A stretch of 64,000 nucleotides of DNA from Providencia manganoxydans (GTDB taxonomy: Bacteria > Pseudomonadota > Gammaproteobacteria > Enterobacterales > Enterobacteriaceae): assembly GCF_016618195.1 (NCBI RefSeq), contig NZ_CP067099.1:2170001-2234000 (forward strand), in the 5' to 3' direction. A program made the position numbers and the translations under genes. Positions 28,350 to 37,541 of the stretch are shown here, piece after piece. Each line of letters opens with the position of its first letter. Position 1 is the first letter of the stretch. A model generated the notes under the pieces. The model did not search any database, was not told the origin of the DNA, and saw nothing but the letters and a program-made list of their open reading frames with translations.

Positions 28350-29810
28350 TTACAATAATGGGCTAAAGAAATAGCATAAACGTTCAACCACTCGATTCCA
28401 AAATGGGCGTTGTTCCCATTCTTCAATTTCAAGACGTGTTGAACGTGCAATATAATCATACTGCACAAGTGTTAAGTCACTACCAAAATTTTTATCATCA
28501 ATCACCACAGTGATTTCAAAGTTCAGCCATAAGCTACGCATATCTAAGTTTACCGAGCCAACTAAGCTTAGTTCGCCATCAACTAGGACACTTTTGGTAT
28601 GGAGTAAGCCATCTTCAAATTGATAAATTTTGACGCCGGCTTCGAGTAGTTCAGTATAGAATGAACGACTTGCCCAGCGAACAAGGAACGAGTCATTTTG
28701 CCTAGGCATCACAATACTGACATCAACGCCACGCATTGCAGCGGTGCAGATTGCATGTAATAAATCATCACTCGGCACGAAGTAAGGTGTGGTCATGATT
28801 AACTGTTTACGTGCAGAAAAAATCGCTGTCATTAATGACTGTTGGATTAATTCATCGGGAAAGCCGGGACCCGATGCGATCATTTGGGTGGTATGGCCGT
28901 TTGCTTGTTCAAAAGGCATTATGTTGGTATCTGGTGGTGGTGGTAAAATGCGTTGGCCAGTTTCCATTTCCCAGTCAAATGCGTACACAATCCCTAATGT
29001 GGTACTTACTGGGCCTTCCATACGTACAAGGATATCAACCCATTCACCCACACCTGCATCTTGTTTAAAGTAGCGTGGATCAACCATGTTCATACTGCCG
29101 GTATATGAAATATAGTTATCAATAACAATAATTTTACGGTGTTGGCGTAGATCCATACGGCGTAAGAAAAAGCGCATTAAATTAACTTTTAAGGATTCGA
29201 CAAACTCAATCCCCGCAGCACGCATTTTATCTGGGTAGTCACTACGGAAGAAGTGCCAGCTACCAGCGGAATCGACCATAATACGGCATTTAACACCCCG
29301 TTTCGCTGCATTGAATAGTGCTTCAGTCACTCCATCGACCAACCCTCCTGGCTGCCAAATATAAAATACCATCTCAATCGAGTGTTGGGCATTATTGATA
29401 TCATTGACAATGGATTTTAGTGACTCTTCACAGGTCGTCATTAATTGGATGCGATTGCCTTTAACCCCTGCAATGCCTTGGCGTTTTTCACATAATTGGA
29501 ACAAGGGCTCAGCGACGGGGCTATTTTCTGAAGTAAAAATATGTTTAGAGTGACGCAAATTCTCTAACCAAGTGGCAACAGAAGGCCACATTTGTTGGGC
29601 TTTATCGACGCGTCGCTTACCGAGATGGAGCTCACCAAAGGCGATGTAGGCGATAATACCTACTAATGGCAGGATATAAATAATTAATAACCATGTCATT
29701 GCTGATGTTACAGGGCGCCGTTTAACCAAAATCCTAACGGTAATTGCAGCAATAATTAGCCAATAGAAGAAAAACAATAACCAGCTTAATAGCGTATATA
29801 CTGTTGCCAT
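28350..29810 (-). CDS. clsA: Cardiolipin synthase A
   Basis: Inner-membrane enzyme that condenses two phosphatidylglycerols into cardiolipin. Two N-terminal hydrophobic segments ([20 protein letters not shown] and [20 protein letters not shown]) are followed by two phospholipase-D HKD motifs, [18 protein letters not shown] and [20 protein letters not shown]. Length 486 residues equals E. coli ClsA. Transcribed ahead of yciU. It is divergent from yciY. Confidence 0.96.
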   Translation of the reverse strand: MATVYTLLSWLLFFFYWLIIAAITVRILVKRRPVTSAMTWLLIIYILPLVGIIAYIAFGELHLGKRRVDKAQQMWPSVATWLENLRHSKHIFTSENSPVAEPLFQLCEKRQGIAGVKGNRIQLMTTCEESLKSIVNDINNAQHSIEMVFYIWQPGGLVDGVTEALFNAAKRGVKCRIMVDSAGSWHFFRSDYPDKMRAAGIEFVESLKVNLMRFFLRRMDLRQHRKIIVIDNYISYTGSMNMVDPRYFKQDAGVGEWVDILVRMEGPVSTTLGIVYAFDWEMETGQRILPPPPDTNIMPFEQANGHTTQMIASGPGFPDELIQQSLMTAIFSARKQLIMTTPYFVPSDDLLHAICTAAMRGVDVSIVMPRQNDSFLVRWASRSFYTELLEAGVKIYQFEDGLLHTKSVLVDGELSLVGSVNLDMRSLWLNFEITVVIDDKNFGSDLTLVQYDYIARSTRLEIEEWEQRPFWNRVVERLCYFFSPLL

Positions 29811-30118
29811 AATCGATTACATACCTCACAAATAGGAGAGTGTAAAATCAGTCAAAAAAAGAAATAGACCATATCAAATTAAAATTGGTACTAAACTTTA
29901 TAGAATTTAGCAAAATTTCATATAAAAAGCTTCGTTAAATCATATAGATTAATGACGAAAAAACAATTACTTCTACTGATAGTTTTATTTAGTCACTATC
30001 AGAGCAATTGGGCATTTTAGTATTAACTCACCATATTGTTTGGTTCTGACTCGTAAAGGTCTATAATATTTTGCCAAATTTAGTGGGTGGTTAAACAGAG
30101 TAAAAGAAGGATAAAAAA

Positions 30119-30301
30119 ATGAAACGCAGTAGGCATGAAGTGGGTCGCTGGCGGATGTTAAGACAGTCATTGCGTCGTCGCCGTCGCTGGCTGGAAGGGC
30201 ATTCGAGACGTAATATGCACATCTACTCATTAAGAAAAATTGATATCTATAAAAGGCGACGTTCTTTGTTATTTACACAATGGAATGAGTGGGGACATTG
30301 A
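30119..30301 (+). CDS. yciY: Small basic protein YciY
   Basis: A 60-residue, very Arg-rich protein starting MKRSRHEVGRWRMLRQSLRR, with RRWLEGHSRRNM next. This closely matches E. coli YciY (57 residues), which lies in the same place next to cls. Its function is unknown; the charge suggests nucleic-acid contact, but that is speculation. AGAAGGAT precedes the ATG by 7 bases. A different frame on the minus strand (29985-30230) overlaps and has no support. Confidence 0.8.
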   Translation: MKRSRHEVGRWRMLRQSLRRRRRWLEGHSRRNMHIYSLRKIDIYKRRRSLLFTQWNEWGH

Positions 30302-30347
30302 GGTCTGATTTCACAATTTTCACTTTGAGTGACAAACCTTATTGAAT

Positions 30348-30366
30348 ATGATTGCTATTTGCATTT
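30348..30366. promoter_or_regulatory. Possible Fur operator of tonB
   Basis: ATGATTGCTATTTGCATT lies about 60 bases upstream of tonB and resembles the segment at the same place in the E. coli tonB promoter, which is Fur-controlled. The match to the 19-base Fur consensus is only partial, so this rests on positional conservation recalled from E. coli. Confidence 0.5.
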
Positions 30367-30421
30367 AAACTATCATCTATATTCTTTAGGTTTGTATACT
30401 GTCTTAGGGTAGAAAATTCTT

Positions 30422-31153
30422 ATGCGTTGGATCCGTTGGCCTCTTATCATCATCATTTCATTGGCTATTCATGCTGGATTGGCTATGGCATGGATTTTTA
30501 ATCAGCCCAAAATGGCGCCTGTTGTAGAGCCTATGACAGTTGCCATGATAGCCTTTGAAGCAGATGAACCTGCGGTAGAGCCTGTTTCAGCAGAACCTGA
30601 ACCGGTTGTTGAGCCGGAACCGGAACCAGAGCCTGAACCTATTGTTGAACCTGAGCCAGTCGTAAAACCCGCGATTGTGCTTGAGAAAAAGCCTGAAGTT
30701 AAGAAAAAGCCTAAACCTAAGAAAGAAGAAAAACGTGAAATCAAGCACGATCCTAAGCCTGTAAATAAACAGTTAGCGAAAAGTGATTTAAAACCATTAT
30801 CTGATCTTAAGACAGCAGCGCCAAAATCAACAGCAAATACGACAGCAAAAAATACAGGTGTGACTAATAATCAATCAACCAGCAAACGAGGGCCTCAGGC
30901 ACTTCGTAAACAAGCGCCAGCCTATCCTGAACGTGCACGTCGTTTAGGGAAAGATGGTTATGTTAAGGTTCGTTATGATATTGATGAAGATGGGCGAGTG
31001 ACAAATATAGAGTTTGTTGAAGCTTCACCTAAAGGGCTATTTGAACGAGATGTCAAACGAGCCATGAACCGTTGGGCATTTGAAAAGTTGCCAGCTAAAG
31101 GTTATGTCACTGAAATTTATTTCAAAATTGATGGAACTGTCAGTCAAGTTTAA
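30422..31153 (+). CDS. tonB: TonB energy-transducing protein
   Basis: Links the proton-motive force of ExbBD to outer-membrane receptors for iron chelates and cobalamin. The membrane anchor near residues 7-26 holds Ser13 and His17, spaced like Ser16/His20 in E. coli. Then follows a long Pro-rich periplasmic spacer with Glu-Pro repeats (about residues 52-85) and Lys-Pro repeats (about 88-115). The C-terminal domain includes QAPAYPERARRLGKDGYVKV and the YFKIDG end. Length 243 residues is similar to E. coli (239). A bidirectional terminator separates it from yciA. Confidence 0.95.
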   Translation: MRWIRWPLIIIISLAIHAGLAMAWIFNQPKMAPVVEPMTVAMIAFEADEPAVEPVSAEPEPVVEPEPEPEPEPIVEPEPVVKPAIVLEKKPEVKKKPKPKKEEKREIKHDPKPVNKQLAKSDLKPLSDLKTAAPKSTANTTAKNTGVTNNQSTSKRGPQALRKQAPAYPERARRLGKDGYVKVRYDIDEDGRVTNIEFVEASPKGLFERDVKRAMNRWAFEKLPAKGYVTEIYFKIDGTVSQV

Positions 31154-31180
31154 TTTAATTAGTTATTTGATATGATAAAT

Positions 31181-31205
31181 AAAAATGCCCTTTCAGGGCA
31201 TTTTT
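31181..31205. terminator. Bidirectional terminator between tonB and yciA
   Basis: AAAAATGCCC and GGGCATTTTT with a five-base loop; T-runs are present on both strands, so it can end both convergent genes. Confidence 0.9.
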
Positions 31206-31218
31206 ATTAACGTAATGA

Positions 31219-31635
31219 TTATTCTGTGCTTTCTAATTGAAAGTGTTGCTTATCTTTTGGTAACTCCCGCGCCGTATTGTCATCTGTGACTGCAACATAC
31301 GTAAATACGGCATCAGTTGCACGATAGCGTTGACCGACAGGTTCTGTAGCCACTTTTTTGACCCATACTTCGATATTGATAGTGATGGAGCTTTTCCCTG
31401 TTTTTAAGCAACGTGCATAACAGCAAACCACGTCACCAACAGCAACGGGCTTTTGAAATTTGATCCCATTTACTGCAACCGTAACAACACGGCCAAGTGC
31501 AATTTCTTTTGCTAAAATTGCACCGCCAATATCCATTTGAGACATTAACCAGCCACCAAAAATATCACCATTTGCGTTAGTGTCAGCTGGCATGGCTAAA
31601 GTACGTAAAACTAATTCCCCATTAGGTAATTGCAT
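31219..31635 (-). CDS. yciA: Acyl-CoA thioesterase YciA
   Basis: Hot-dog-fold thioesterase that hydrolyses acyl-CoA esters. The active-site region is MPADTNANGDIFGGWLMSQM, with the family N...D.FGG motif. Length 138 residues is near E. coli's 132. It converges with tonB. The upstream region holds a repeat copy, and the next gene is on the opposite strand. Confidence 0.93.
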   Translation of the reverse strand: MQLPNGELVLRTLAMPADTNANGDIFGGWLMSQMDIGGAILAKEIALGRVVTVAVNGIKFQKPVAVGDVVCCYARCLKTGKSSITINIEVWVKKVATEPVGQRYRATDAVFTYVAVTDDNTARELPKDKQHFQLESTE

Positions 31636-31840
31636 AACAAGCTCTTTAAATAGTCATTATCAAATTCGGGCTAATCATAAACTAGAATGACACTGGCAGT
31701 CACGATGAATCATTATTGGTTAGCTCTATCGCTGCGAAAAGCACCAATTCAATATGGTGATAATGGTAAACTGAAGAGTAAAGTATTGGTAAATAGACTA
31801 AAGATATTCAAAGGTGCTATAAAAAGCTTTTCTTGCGCTC

Positions 31841-31982
31841 TATACTCATGTACTTCAAGTTACAGCGTTTTTTATTACGATATAGTGACGGTGTTAACTT
31901 GTACTATCTAGATTATTTTCCATGCACTTGGCTACGTGTTTATTGGTTGCTTAGCTGCACTTCGAATTATTGAGAGTATATA
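31841..31982. repeat. Short palindromic intergenic element, copy 2 (long form)
   Basis: The element starts TATACTCATGTACTTCAAG and ends CTGCACTTCGAATTATTGAG-AGTATA. It is about 142 bases, longer in the middle than copies 1 and 4. It lies in the 406-base gap between yciA and the YqaE-type gene. Nothing else is seen in that gap. Confidence 0.75.
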
Positions 31983-32041
31983 TTGTTGGTTAACTATTTA
32001 TAATGTTTGTAGGTTTTCTAACACTGAAGTTGGGAGATTAA

Positions 32042-32236
32042 ATGAGATTAATACTCGCGATATTATTACCTTGGCTGCAATTTTTTACCATCGGTCGTCC
32101 ATTCGCAGGGATTATCTGCCTTGTTTTACAAATTACCTTGATTGGTTGGCTTCCCGCTGCAATTTGGTCGGTATATGCATTATCACAGTACAATACGGAT
32201 AAAAAAATTGATCAGGCGTTGGGAAGAGGGCGCTGA
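32042..32236 (+). CDS. YqaE/Pmp3-family small membrane protein
   Basis: A 64-residue proteolipid with two hydrophobic segments, LAILLPWLQFFTIGRPFAGI and CLVLQITLIGWLPAAIWSVY. The end of the second with WLPAAIWSVYAL is the family signature (WIPAIIHAIY-like). Pmp3/YqaE proteins are membrane proteins linked to salt or acid stress, but their mechanism is not known. The first helix region is slightly different and the protein is about 12 residues longer than E. coli YqaE. The gene lies between yciA and yciB, where E. coli has none. Confidence 0.8.
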   Translation: MRLILAILLPWLQFFTIGRPFAGIICLVLQITLIGWLPAAIWSVYALSQYNTDKKIDQALGRGR

Positions 32237-32240
32237 TATA

Positions 32241-32267
32241 AAAAAACCTGCTAATGCAGGTTTTTTT
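32241..32267. terminator. Bidirectional terminator between yqaE-type gene and yciB
   Basis: AAAAACCTGC and GCAGGTTTTT with a four-base loop and T-runs on both strands. Confidence 0.9.
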
Positions 32268-32289
32268 ATGAAAGATGATAAAAGAGTGG

Positions 32290-32847
32290 CTATTGATTTT
32301 CTTCAGGAGGGTGTTCTTTAGCCATATTTTTATAAATATACACCACACTTAAAACAGTAAAGATCAACGTTCCAGCTGTTAAGCCGAATACTTTAAAGTT
32401 CATCCACGTATCTAGAGATAACCAAAAAGCGATATAGACGTTAAGTGCTGCACAGACAATAAAGAAAATGGCCCATGCGCTATTTAGCTTAGCCCAGTGG
32501 CTATCTGGAAGCTTAATTTCTTGATTGCTACCGAGCATTCTTTGAATCAACGGTTTTTTGGTAAACCACTGGCTGATAAGCAGTGCTAAAGCAAAGAGCG
32601 CATAAATAATGGTGACTTTCCATTTAATGAAGGCATCACTGTGAAAAATGAGGGTTAAAGAAGCAAAAACCATCACAATTAAACAGGTAATTTTAGCAAC
32701 CTTTTCAACCTTTTTATAAATCAAGTAAGTTGCGAGCAAAGCCAGTGGTGTAGTGACAAGTAAAGCGCCGCTGGCATAGAAAATGTCATAAGTTTTATAG
32801 ACAATGAAAAAAATCACCAGAGGGATAAAATCAATAAGTTGTTTCAT
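32290..32847 (-). CDS. yciB: Inner membrane protein YciB (septation protein A family)
   Basis: Membrane protein with about five helices, tied to cell-envelope synthesis and septation. The chosen ATG gives [20 protein letters not shown] and 185 residues, against 179 in E. coli; an in-frame start eight codons upstream would not start with the conserved MKQ. Typical segments are [20 protein letters not shown] and the following WAIFFI. In E. coli yciB is directly next to yciC, but here a SulP transporter gene lies between. Confidence 0.9.
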   Translation of the reverse strand: MKQLIDFIPLVIFFIVYKTYDIFYASGALLVTTPLALLATYLIYKKVEKVAKITCLIVMVFASLTLIFHSDAFIKWKVTIIYALFALALLISQWFTKKPLIQRMLGSNQEIKLPDSHWAKLNSAWAIFFIVCAALNVYIAFWLSLDTWMNFKVFGLTAGTLIFTVLSVVYIYKNMAKEHPPEENQ

Positions 32848-33073
32848 AACGGTGGATACACGGCCTCGCATAAAAATAATAGGATAGTTTAACCGATTTT
32901 CGCGCTAATTGTTAAAAATTTGCTTCTTTTTACCAATAAACACGTCTTGTTACCAATCATATTTGCACTATTTTACTTTTATTTGAGTTAAGAGATAGAT
33001 AATCTTTGATACTTCAGATATATATAATGTCTGAGATAGTTTAACATATTAATTTCTAGAGAATTTTCCAACA

Positions 33074-34828
33074 ATGATAAAGGCAAGACTGTTTGTCTGG
33101 ATGCCCGGTTTAGCGTCGTTACTTAACTACCGTATGGCGGACTTTGGCCCTGATGTTAAAGCGGGTTTATCTGTTGCAGCAGTTGCATTGCCTGTTGCTA
33201 TTGCTTACGCCGAACTAATGGGAATTAATGCCATTATCGGCTTATATGCCTGTATTTTACCGATGATCATTTATGCATTATTTGGTACATCAAGGCAATT
33301 AATTATTGGTCCTGATGCGGCAACTTGTGCCGTTATCGCTGCCGCTGTGAGCCCATTAGCTCTGGGCGATGATTCAATTCGTTGGCAGTTAATCATCGTA
33401 ATGAGTTTTATGACGGGGTTGTGGTGTTTAATTGCTGCGAGATTTAGGCTAGGAACATTTGCTGATTTTCTTTCTCGACCGATTTTACAAGGCCTGTTGA
33501 ATGGGGTCGCGTTAACCATTATTTTAGGTCAGTTAGGTAAAATATTTGGTATTACTTCGTTACCTAGTGGTTTTATTGAACTATTGATTGCTTTTCCTAC
33601 CTCACTATTAAGTACCCATATTCCTACTTTACTAATGTCTCTTGGTACGTTAGCTATCATCATTGTGATCAAAAGAGTGAGAAATATGTGGCCATCATTA
33701 CTGATAGCGATGCTCTTTGCAACCTTGGTCAGTTATGTCTTTGATGTTGAAAAGTATGGTATTAGTATTGTTGGTGATTTAGGTGGTGGCCTTCCTTTTA
33801 TCCCTATGCCGCAGTTTGACCCTGCTTTGATGCGTGATTTGATCACGCCTTCCTTAAACTTAGCTGTTATCAGTTTTGTGAGTTTTATGATGACGGCACG
33901 TAGTTTTGCGAGCAAAAATGGTTATAACGTCGATGCCGATCAAGAGTTACGAGCATTAGGCATGGCGAATATTGCCTCTGCATTTTCACAAGGATTTGCC
34001 GTGAGTGCAGCCAGTAGCCGTACTGCGGTGAACGACATGATGGGAGGAAAAACGCAATTAGTCTCGATTGTTGCTGCGTTAGCTATTCTCGCGGTTCTGT
34101 TGTTTTCAATTGATTTACTTGGTTATATTCCAATGCCTGCTTTAGGAATGGTGTTGATTGTATCAACCTGGTCATTACTCAGTGTTCGTAGTATTTTTTC
34201 AATGCGTAAACGTAACAAAGAAGCGTTTACGCTGTGTATTTTTACACTCGGTGCAGTGCTGATTTCAGGTTTGATCAATGGTGTTGGTTTAGCAGTTTTG
34301 TTAGGCTTATTGCAATTTATTAGAGTGATTTTTCGTCCGACAGATCAGCTATTAGGCGTTGACGACCAAGGAATGCTGCATTCAATGTCAAAAGATAATG
34401 ATATCCAGCCTGTTGAAGGGGTACTGATTTATCGATTCAATTCACCATTGACTTACTTTAATGTGAATTATTTTAAAGAGCGATTGAATAAACATATTGA
34501 TAATCAATCCAAGAGGCCTGCATGGGTCATTGTGGATGCTGCGGTTAGCTTTACACACAATGATGTCAGTGTATTTTCTGCATTGAATGATATTGTTACG
34601 GCACTGAAAGCTAAAGGCGTGACATTAGTTTTGGCAGGGCGTCGAACATCAATAAATCGCTGGTTAGAAAAAAATAAGATTAATCGTTCAGATGATGATC
34701 TATTGGTAGTACCTGATATTTATTTTGCAATTCGCTTGATTCAAAGTAAACAGCAAATACAGCAAAAGGAAATTGACGAGCGAGAAGTGCCGACTACGCG
34801 TGTTCAGGTAGAGCCAGATGAATCTTGA
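33074..34828 (+). CDS. SulP/SLC26-family anion transporter with STAS domain
   Basis: A 584-residue membrane protein. About residues 1-410 form the SulP transport domain with more than ten hydrophobic segments and an N-terminal motif (DVKAGLSVAAVALPVAIAYA) with GPDAATCAVIAA in the next loop. About residues 435-565 form a cytoplasmic STAS domain (YRFNSPLTYFNVNYFKERLN, WVIVDAAVSFTHNDVS). Family members move sulfate, bicarbonate, dicarboxylates or other anions; the substrate here cannot be told from sequence. The best-studied E. coli relative is DauA, but orthology is not claimed. RBS is weak. The gene is inserted between yciB and yciC relative to E. coli. Confidence 0.85.
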   Translation: MIKARLFVWMPGLASLLNYRMADFGPDVKAGLSVAAVALPVAIAYAELMGINAIIGLYACILPMIIYALFGTSRQLIIGPDAATCAVIAAAVSPLALGDDSIRWQLIIVMSFMTGLWCLIAARFRLGTFADFLSRPILQGLLNGVALTIILGQLGKIFGITSLPSGFIELLIAFPTSLLSTHIPTLLMSLGTLAIIIVIKRVRNMWPSLLIAMLFATLVSYVFDVEKYGISIVGDLGGGLPFIPMPQFDPALMRDLITPSLNLAVISFVSFMMTARSFASKNGYNVDADQELRALGMANIASAFSQGFAVSAASSRTAVNDMMGGKTQLVSIVAALAILAVLLFSIDLLGYIPMPALGMVLIVSTWSLLSVRSIFSMRKRNKEAFTLCIFTLGAVLISGLINGVGLAVLLGLLQFIRVIFRPTDQLLGVDDQGMLHSMSKDNDIQPVEGVLIYRFNSPLTYFNVNYFKERLNKHIDNQSKRPAWVIVDAAVSFTHNDVSVFSALNDIVTALKAKGVTLVLAGRRTSINRWLEKNKINRSDDDLLVVPDIYFAIRLIQSKQQIQQKEIDEREVPTTRVQVEPDES

Positions 34829-34840
34829 GTTGATGAGTAG

Positions 34841-34869
34841 AAAAACTGCACCTAAACGGTGCAGTTTTT
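34841..34869. terminator. Bidirectional terminator between sulP gene and yciC
   Basis: AAAAACTGCACC and GGTGCAGTTTTT with a five-base loop; T-runs on both strands. Confidence 0.9.
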
Positions 34870-34889
34870 AGTGGTGATTTATGTTGCAA

Positions 34890-35642
34890 CTATTTTTGAG
34901 TGATCAGCATATAAAGGCGATAGAAGTAAATCAGAGCAAATGCTGCAATAATATTATTTATTAGGAATGAAACGCCATTGCTGACGATGTGATTCATCTG
35001 CATACTACTCATTAGTAGGCTAACTAGCATTTGTGAGGCCATCCAAATCAGTACCATAGGAAGGGCTAACCGCCAATTTGCATACGCCATTTTCCAGCTT
35101 TTACCCATTGCATTGAATGGATTGACATTTTCACTGATCAAAATCGCAGGTGCTAAAGAAAAACCGATTGCTAATACAATGCCGGGAAACACCATGATGG
35201 TGGTACCTAGTTGAACTAGCAATGAGCATACGACTAACAGTAAAAACATAGAGGGTGCTTTAGGGAGTGAGGCTAATAAAGCTTGGGTGCCAGTCATATC
35301 TTCCCCGCGTGATAGCCCTGCAATATAGGCTAAAACCCCGCAAATTAATATCAAGCTACCGAAAGTCACCGACAGGATCAGACCAAAAGAGACACGTAAG
35401 ATGCTACTTTTCTCTTCTTCAGAAAGCCCTTGAACCCAATCTTGTAGCCCTGAGTTTCCTGCTTTAATAAATTGAGCTTGTGCATCTACTAAGACTGAAA
35501 TCATCTGAGCGCTTGGGATCATCATCGAATAAATGATGACACTGACGACGGTTGCTAGCAATACAATTGTGGATAGGCCACCCAACTGATTCTTAAAAAA
35601 GTTAATACTATCACTAATGAGTGAGTTGGCCGAAATGGACAT
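34890..35642 (-). CDS. yciC: Inner membrane protein YciC (UPF0259)
   Basis: A 250-residue protein with about six hydrophobic segments, beginning MSISANSLISDSINFFKNQL. E. coli YciC has 247 residues. The start at 35642 has GGAG-type RBS (GGAGCAGTTAC) upstream, while a longer frame to 35705 has no such support. Function unknown; it lies next to ompW, as in E. coli. Confidence 0.88.
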   Translation of the reverse strand: MSISANSLISDSINFFKNQLGGLSTIVLLATVVSVIIYSMMIPSAQMISVLVDAQAQFIKAGNSGLQDWVQGLSEEEKSSILRVSFGLILSVTFGSLILICGVLAYIAGLSRGEDMTGTQALLASLPKAPSMFLLLVVCSLLVQLGTTIMVFPGIVLAIGFSLAPAILISENVNPFNAMGKSWKMAYANWRLALPMVLIWMASQMLVSLLMSSMQMNHIVSNGVSFLINNIIAAFALIYFYRLYMLITQK

Positions 35643-36056
35643 GTAACTGCTCCTATCTACAAAGGGTAAAATTTTTAGCTGATTGTAACTGAGTATCAAC
35701 CTCATAGGTAGAGAAAGTTCAGAAAAGACCTAGTGTTAGTCGTAAATAGTAAGCGAAAAACACAAAATTTTCTCAAATAATAATTAAGTAATAATTCTTA
35801 ATCAGGCTAAAGGTGTATTTTAAATATAACTTTATTGGCTGAATAATATAAAAATAACGATAGTATTTTTTTATTTTTATATATATCTAATAAAAATTGA
35901 TTTAAATCAAAATTAAAAAAATTACAAATGAAATAATAAATTCACTCTAGTCAGATTATGCTTCTTTTATTAAAAGATGTGATCTTGATTTGAACATTAA
36001 ATAAAATTAAAGGGTATATTTCACCCAAATAAAAAAACACAGGAATGGGATTGATA
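35643..36056. other. yciC-ompW divergent control region
   Basis: About 414 bases, very AT-rich, with the FNR-type palindrome at 35897 and no ORF. The ompW promoter should lie in the right half. Confidence 0.5.
35897..35910. promoter_or_regulatory. FNR binding site upstream of ompW
   Basis: TTGATTTAAATCAA fits the FNR consensus TTGAT-N4-ATCAA without mismatch. It lies about 150 bases before the ompW start, and E. coli ompW is under FNR control, so oxygen regulation is likely here too. Confidence 0.75.
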
Positions 36057-36695
36057 ATGAAAAAACTCACTGCGCTTGTCTTAGCTGCTGCAACATTAGC
36101 TCCAGTTGCTTCAATTGCTCATCAAGAAGGCGACTTTATTTTCCGTGCAGGTACTGCAACTGTTCGTCCTAATGCAGGCTCTGACGATGTATTAGGCGGG
36201 CTTGGCCATTTTAATGCGAATAATAATACTCAATTAGGTCTGACATTCAGCTATATGGTGACCGATAATATCGGTGTGGAATTATTAGCTGCAACGCCAT
36301 TTGAGCATAAAGTTAGTTTAGGTGAACTAGGTAATATTGCGACAGTTCATCATTTACCACCAACATTAATGGCACAATATTATTTTGGTAGCAAAGAAGA
36401 CAAATTACGTCCTTATTTAGGCGCAGGTATTAACTACACGTTCTTCTTTGACGAAAAATTCAATTCAGGTGCTAAACAGCTAGGCTTGAGTGACCTTGAT
36501 TTATCTAGTTCTTGGGGCTTCGCAGCACAAGCTGGTATGGACTATATGCTGACTGAAAACTGGATGTTAAACGCCTCTCTGTGGTGGATGGATATTGATA
36601 CAGACGTTAAATTTAAATTTAACGGTGAACAACAAAAAGTGGATACTCGTCTTGACCCATTCGTATTTATGTTTGGTGTCGGTTACCGCTTCTAA
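36057..36695 (+). CDS. ompW: Outer membrane protein OmpW
   Basis: Eight-stranded beta-barrel with a hydrophobic channel. Signal peptide MKKLTALVLAAATLAPVASI, cleaved near SIA-HQEG. The barrel has alternating patterns, and the protein ends GVGYRF, the usual C-terminal Phe of outer membrane proteins. The start at 36057 gives 212 residues, the same as E. coli. An ATG four codons upstream is possible. A terminator follows. Confidence 0.94.
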   Translation: MKKLTALVLAAATLAPVASIAHQEGDFIFRAGTATVRPNAGSDDVLGGLGHFNANNNTQLGLTFSYMVTDNIGVELLAATPFEHKVSLGELGNIATVHHLPPTLMAQYYFGSKEDKLRPYLGAGINYTFFFDEKFNSGAKQLGLSDLDLSSSWGFAAQAGMDYMLTENWMLNASLWWMDIDTDVKFKFNGEQQKVDTRLDPFVFMFGVGYRF

Positions 36696-36746
36696 TTGAA
36701 TTTAGCAGGACGCAATCTGATATTAAATGGATGTTAGGTAGTAGGA

Positions 36747-36776
36747 AACCCGGGAATAAGTATTCTCGGGTTTTTT
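36747..36776 (+). terminator. Rho-independent terminator of ompW
   Basis: AACCCGGGAATA / TATTCTCGGGTT pairing with one mismatch, followed by T6. Confidence 0.85.
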
Positions 36777-36988
36777 GTTATAATGGAAATAGTCGATAAA
36801 AATGTATAATCAGTTAAGAATTTAATTTCTAATCTTATTAGTTTTCAATATAAATTAAAAATATTACCGTAACGATATGGAAACATATTCATAACAAATC
36901 TTATTTTATAAAACAAAAAATACTATTAACAAGAGTGATAAAATATCAGCCCGAATAGGACTGATATTTTAAGTTTGGATTGAAAATA

Positions 36989-37303
36989 TTAACGTATTTT
37001 CATCGAGTCAATAACAGATTGAACACCTTTTACATTTCGAGCCGCTTCGATTGCTTTATTTGCGCTGGCTTTAGAATCAACGAAGCCACTTAATTGCACT
37101 CGACCTTTAAATGTCTCAACACTAATTTGTGTCGATTTTAAATCTTTCTCCGCAAGCAAAGCAGATTTAACCTTAGTTGTAATGACCGTATCATCGATAT
37201 AGCCACCAGTGCCTTCTGATTTAGACGTAGGTGCACAAGCAGCGAGTGCGAATGCCATAAAAGTGGCAACAAGTAGTGTGCCAACAGACTTTAATAATTT
37301 CAT
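36989..37303 (-). CDS. BON-domain periplasmic lipoprotein
   Basis: 104 residues with a lipoprotein signal (VATFMAFALAAC; acylated Cys near residue 23) and a single BON domain (TTKVKSALLAEKDLKSTQIS, GRVQLSGFVDSKASANKAIE, VKGVQSVIDSMKIR). BON proteins such as OsmY and DolP bind membranes and are often stress-induced. This single-domain form cannot be equated with a named E. coli gene. It occupies the place of yciEFG between ompW and trpA in E. coli. The ATG has AGGAGAGAAAGGATG-like upstream bases, so the start is well supported. Confidence 0.85.
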   Translation of the reverse strand: MKLLKSVGTLLVATFMAFALAACAPTSKSEGTGGYIDDTVITTKVKSALLAEKDLKSTQISVETFKGRVQLSGFVDSKASANKAIEAARNVKGVQSVIDSMKIR

Positions 37304-37497
37304 CCTTTCTCTCCTAACGTGTCGAACTACAAACTATTGGTTGTTATGTTATTCAGCAAGAGCTGCTATTTAGTTTTCAGCGAGTAATCACTATAAAGTA
37401 AATGATTGTCACTGATAATTTTAGTATCAGTAGAAATAGGGGAAAATTCAACTTAAAGATACAACTAAAATGGTCTAATTGAGATGAGAGAGGGTAA

Positions 37498-37523
37498 ATT
37501 CGCCATACAAAGGTATGGCGAAT
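37498..37523 (-). terminator. Hairpin after trpA
   Basis: ATTCGCCATAC and GTATGGCGAAT form an 11-base stem with a 4-base loop, 18 bases past the trpA stop. The T-run is weak. Confidence 0.6.
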
Positions 37524-37541
37524 AGAATGCTATGTTTGAGA

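Noticed and set aside
29985..30230. An 81-residue frame opposite yciY
   Set aside because: It overlaps yciY, which matches E. coli YciY well, and shows no family likeness.
36989..37303. Naming the BON lipoprotein osmY
   Set aside because: OsmY is larger, has two BON domains and is not a lipoprotein.
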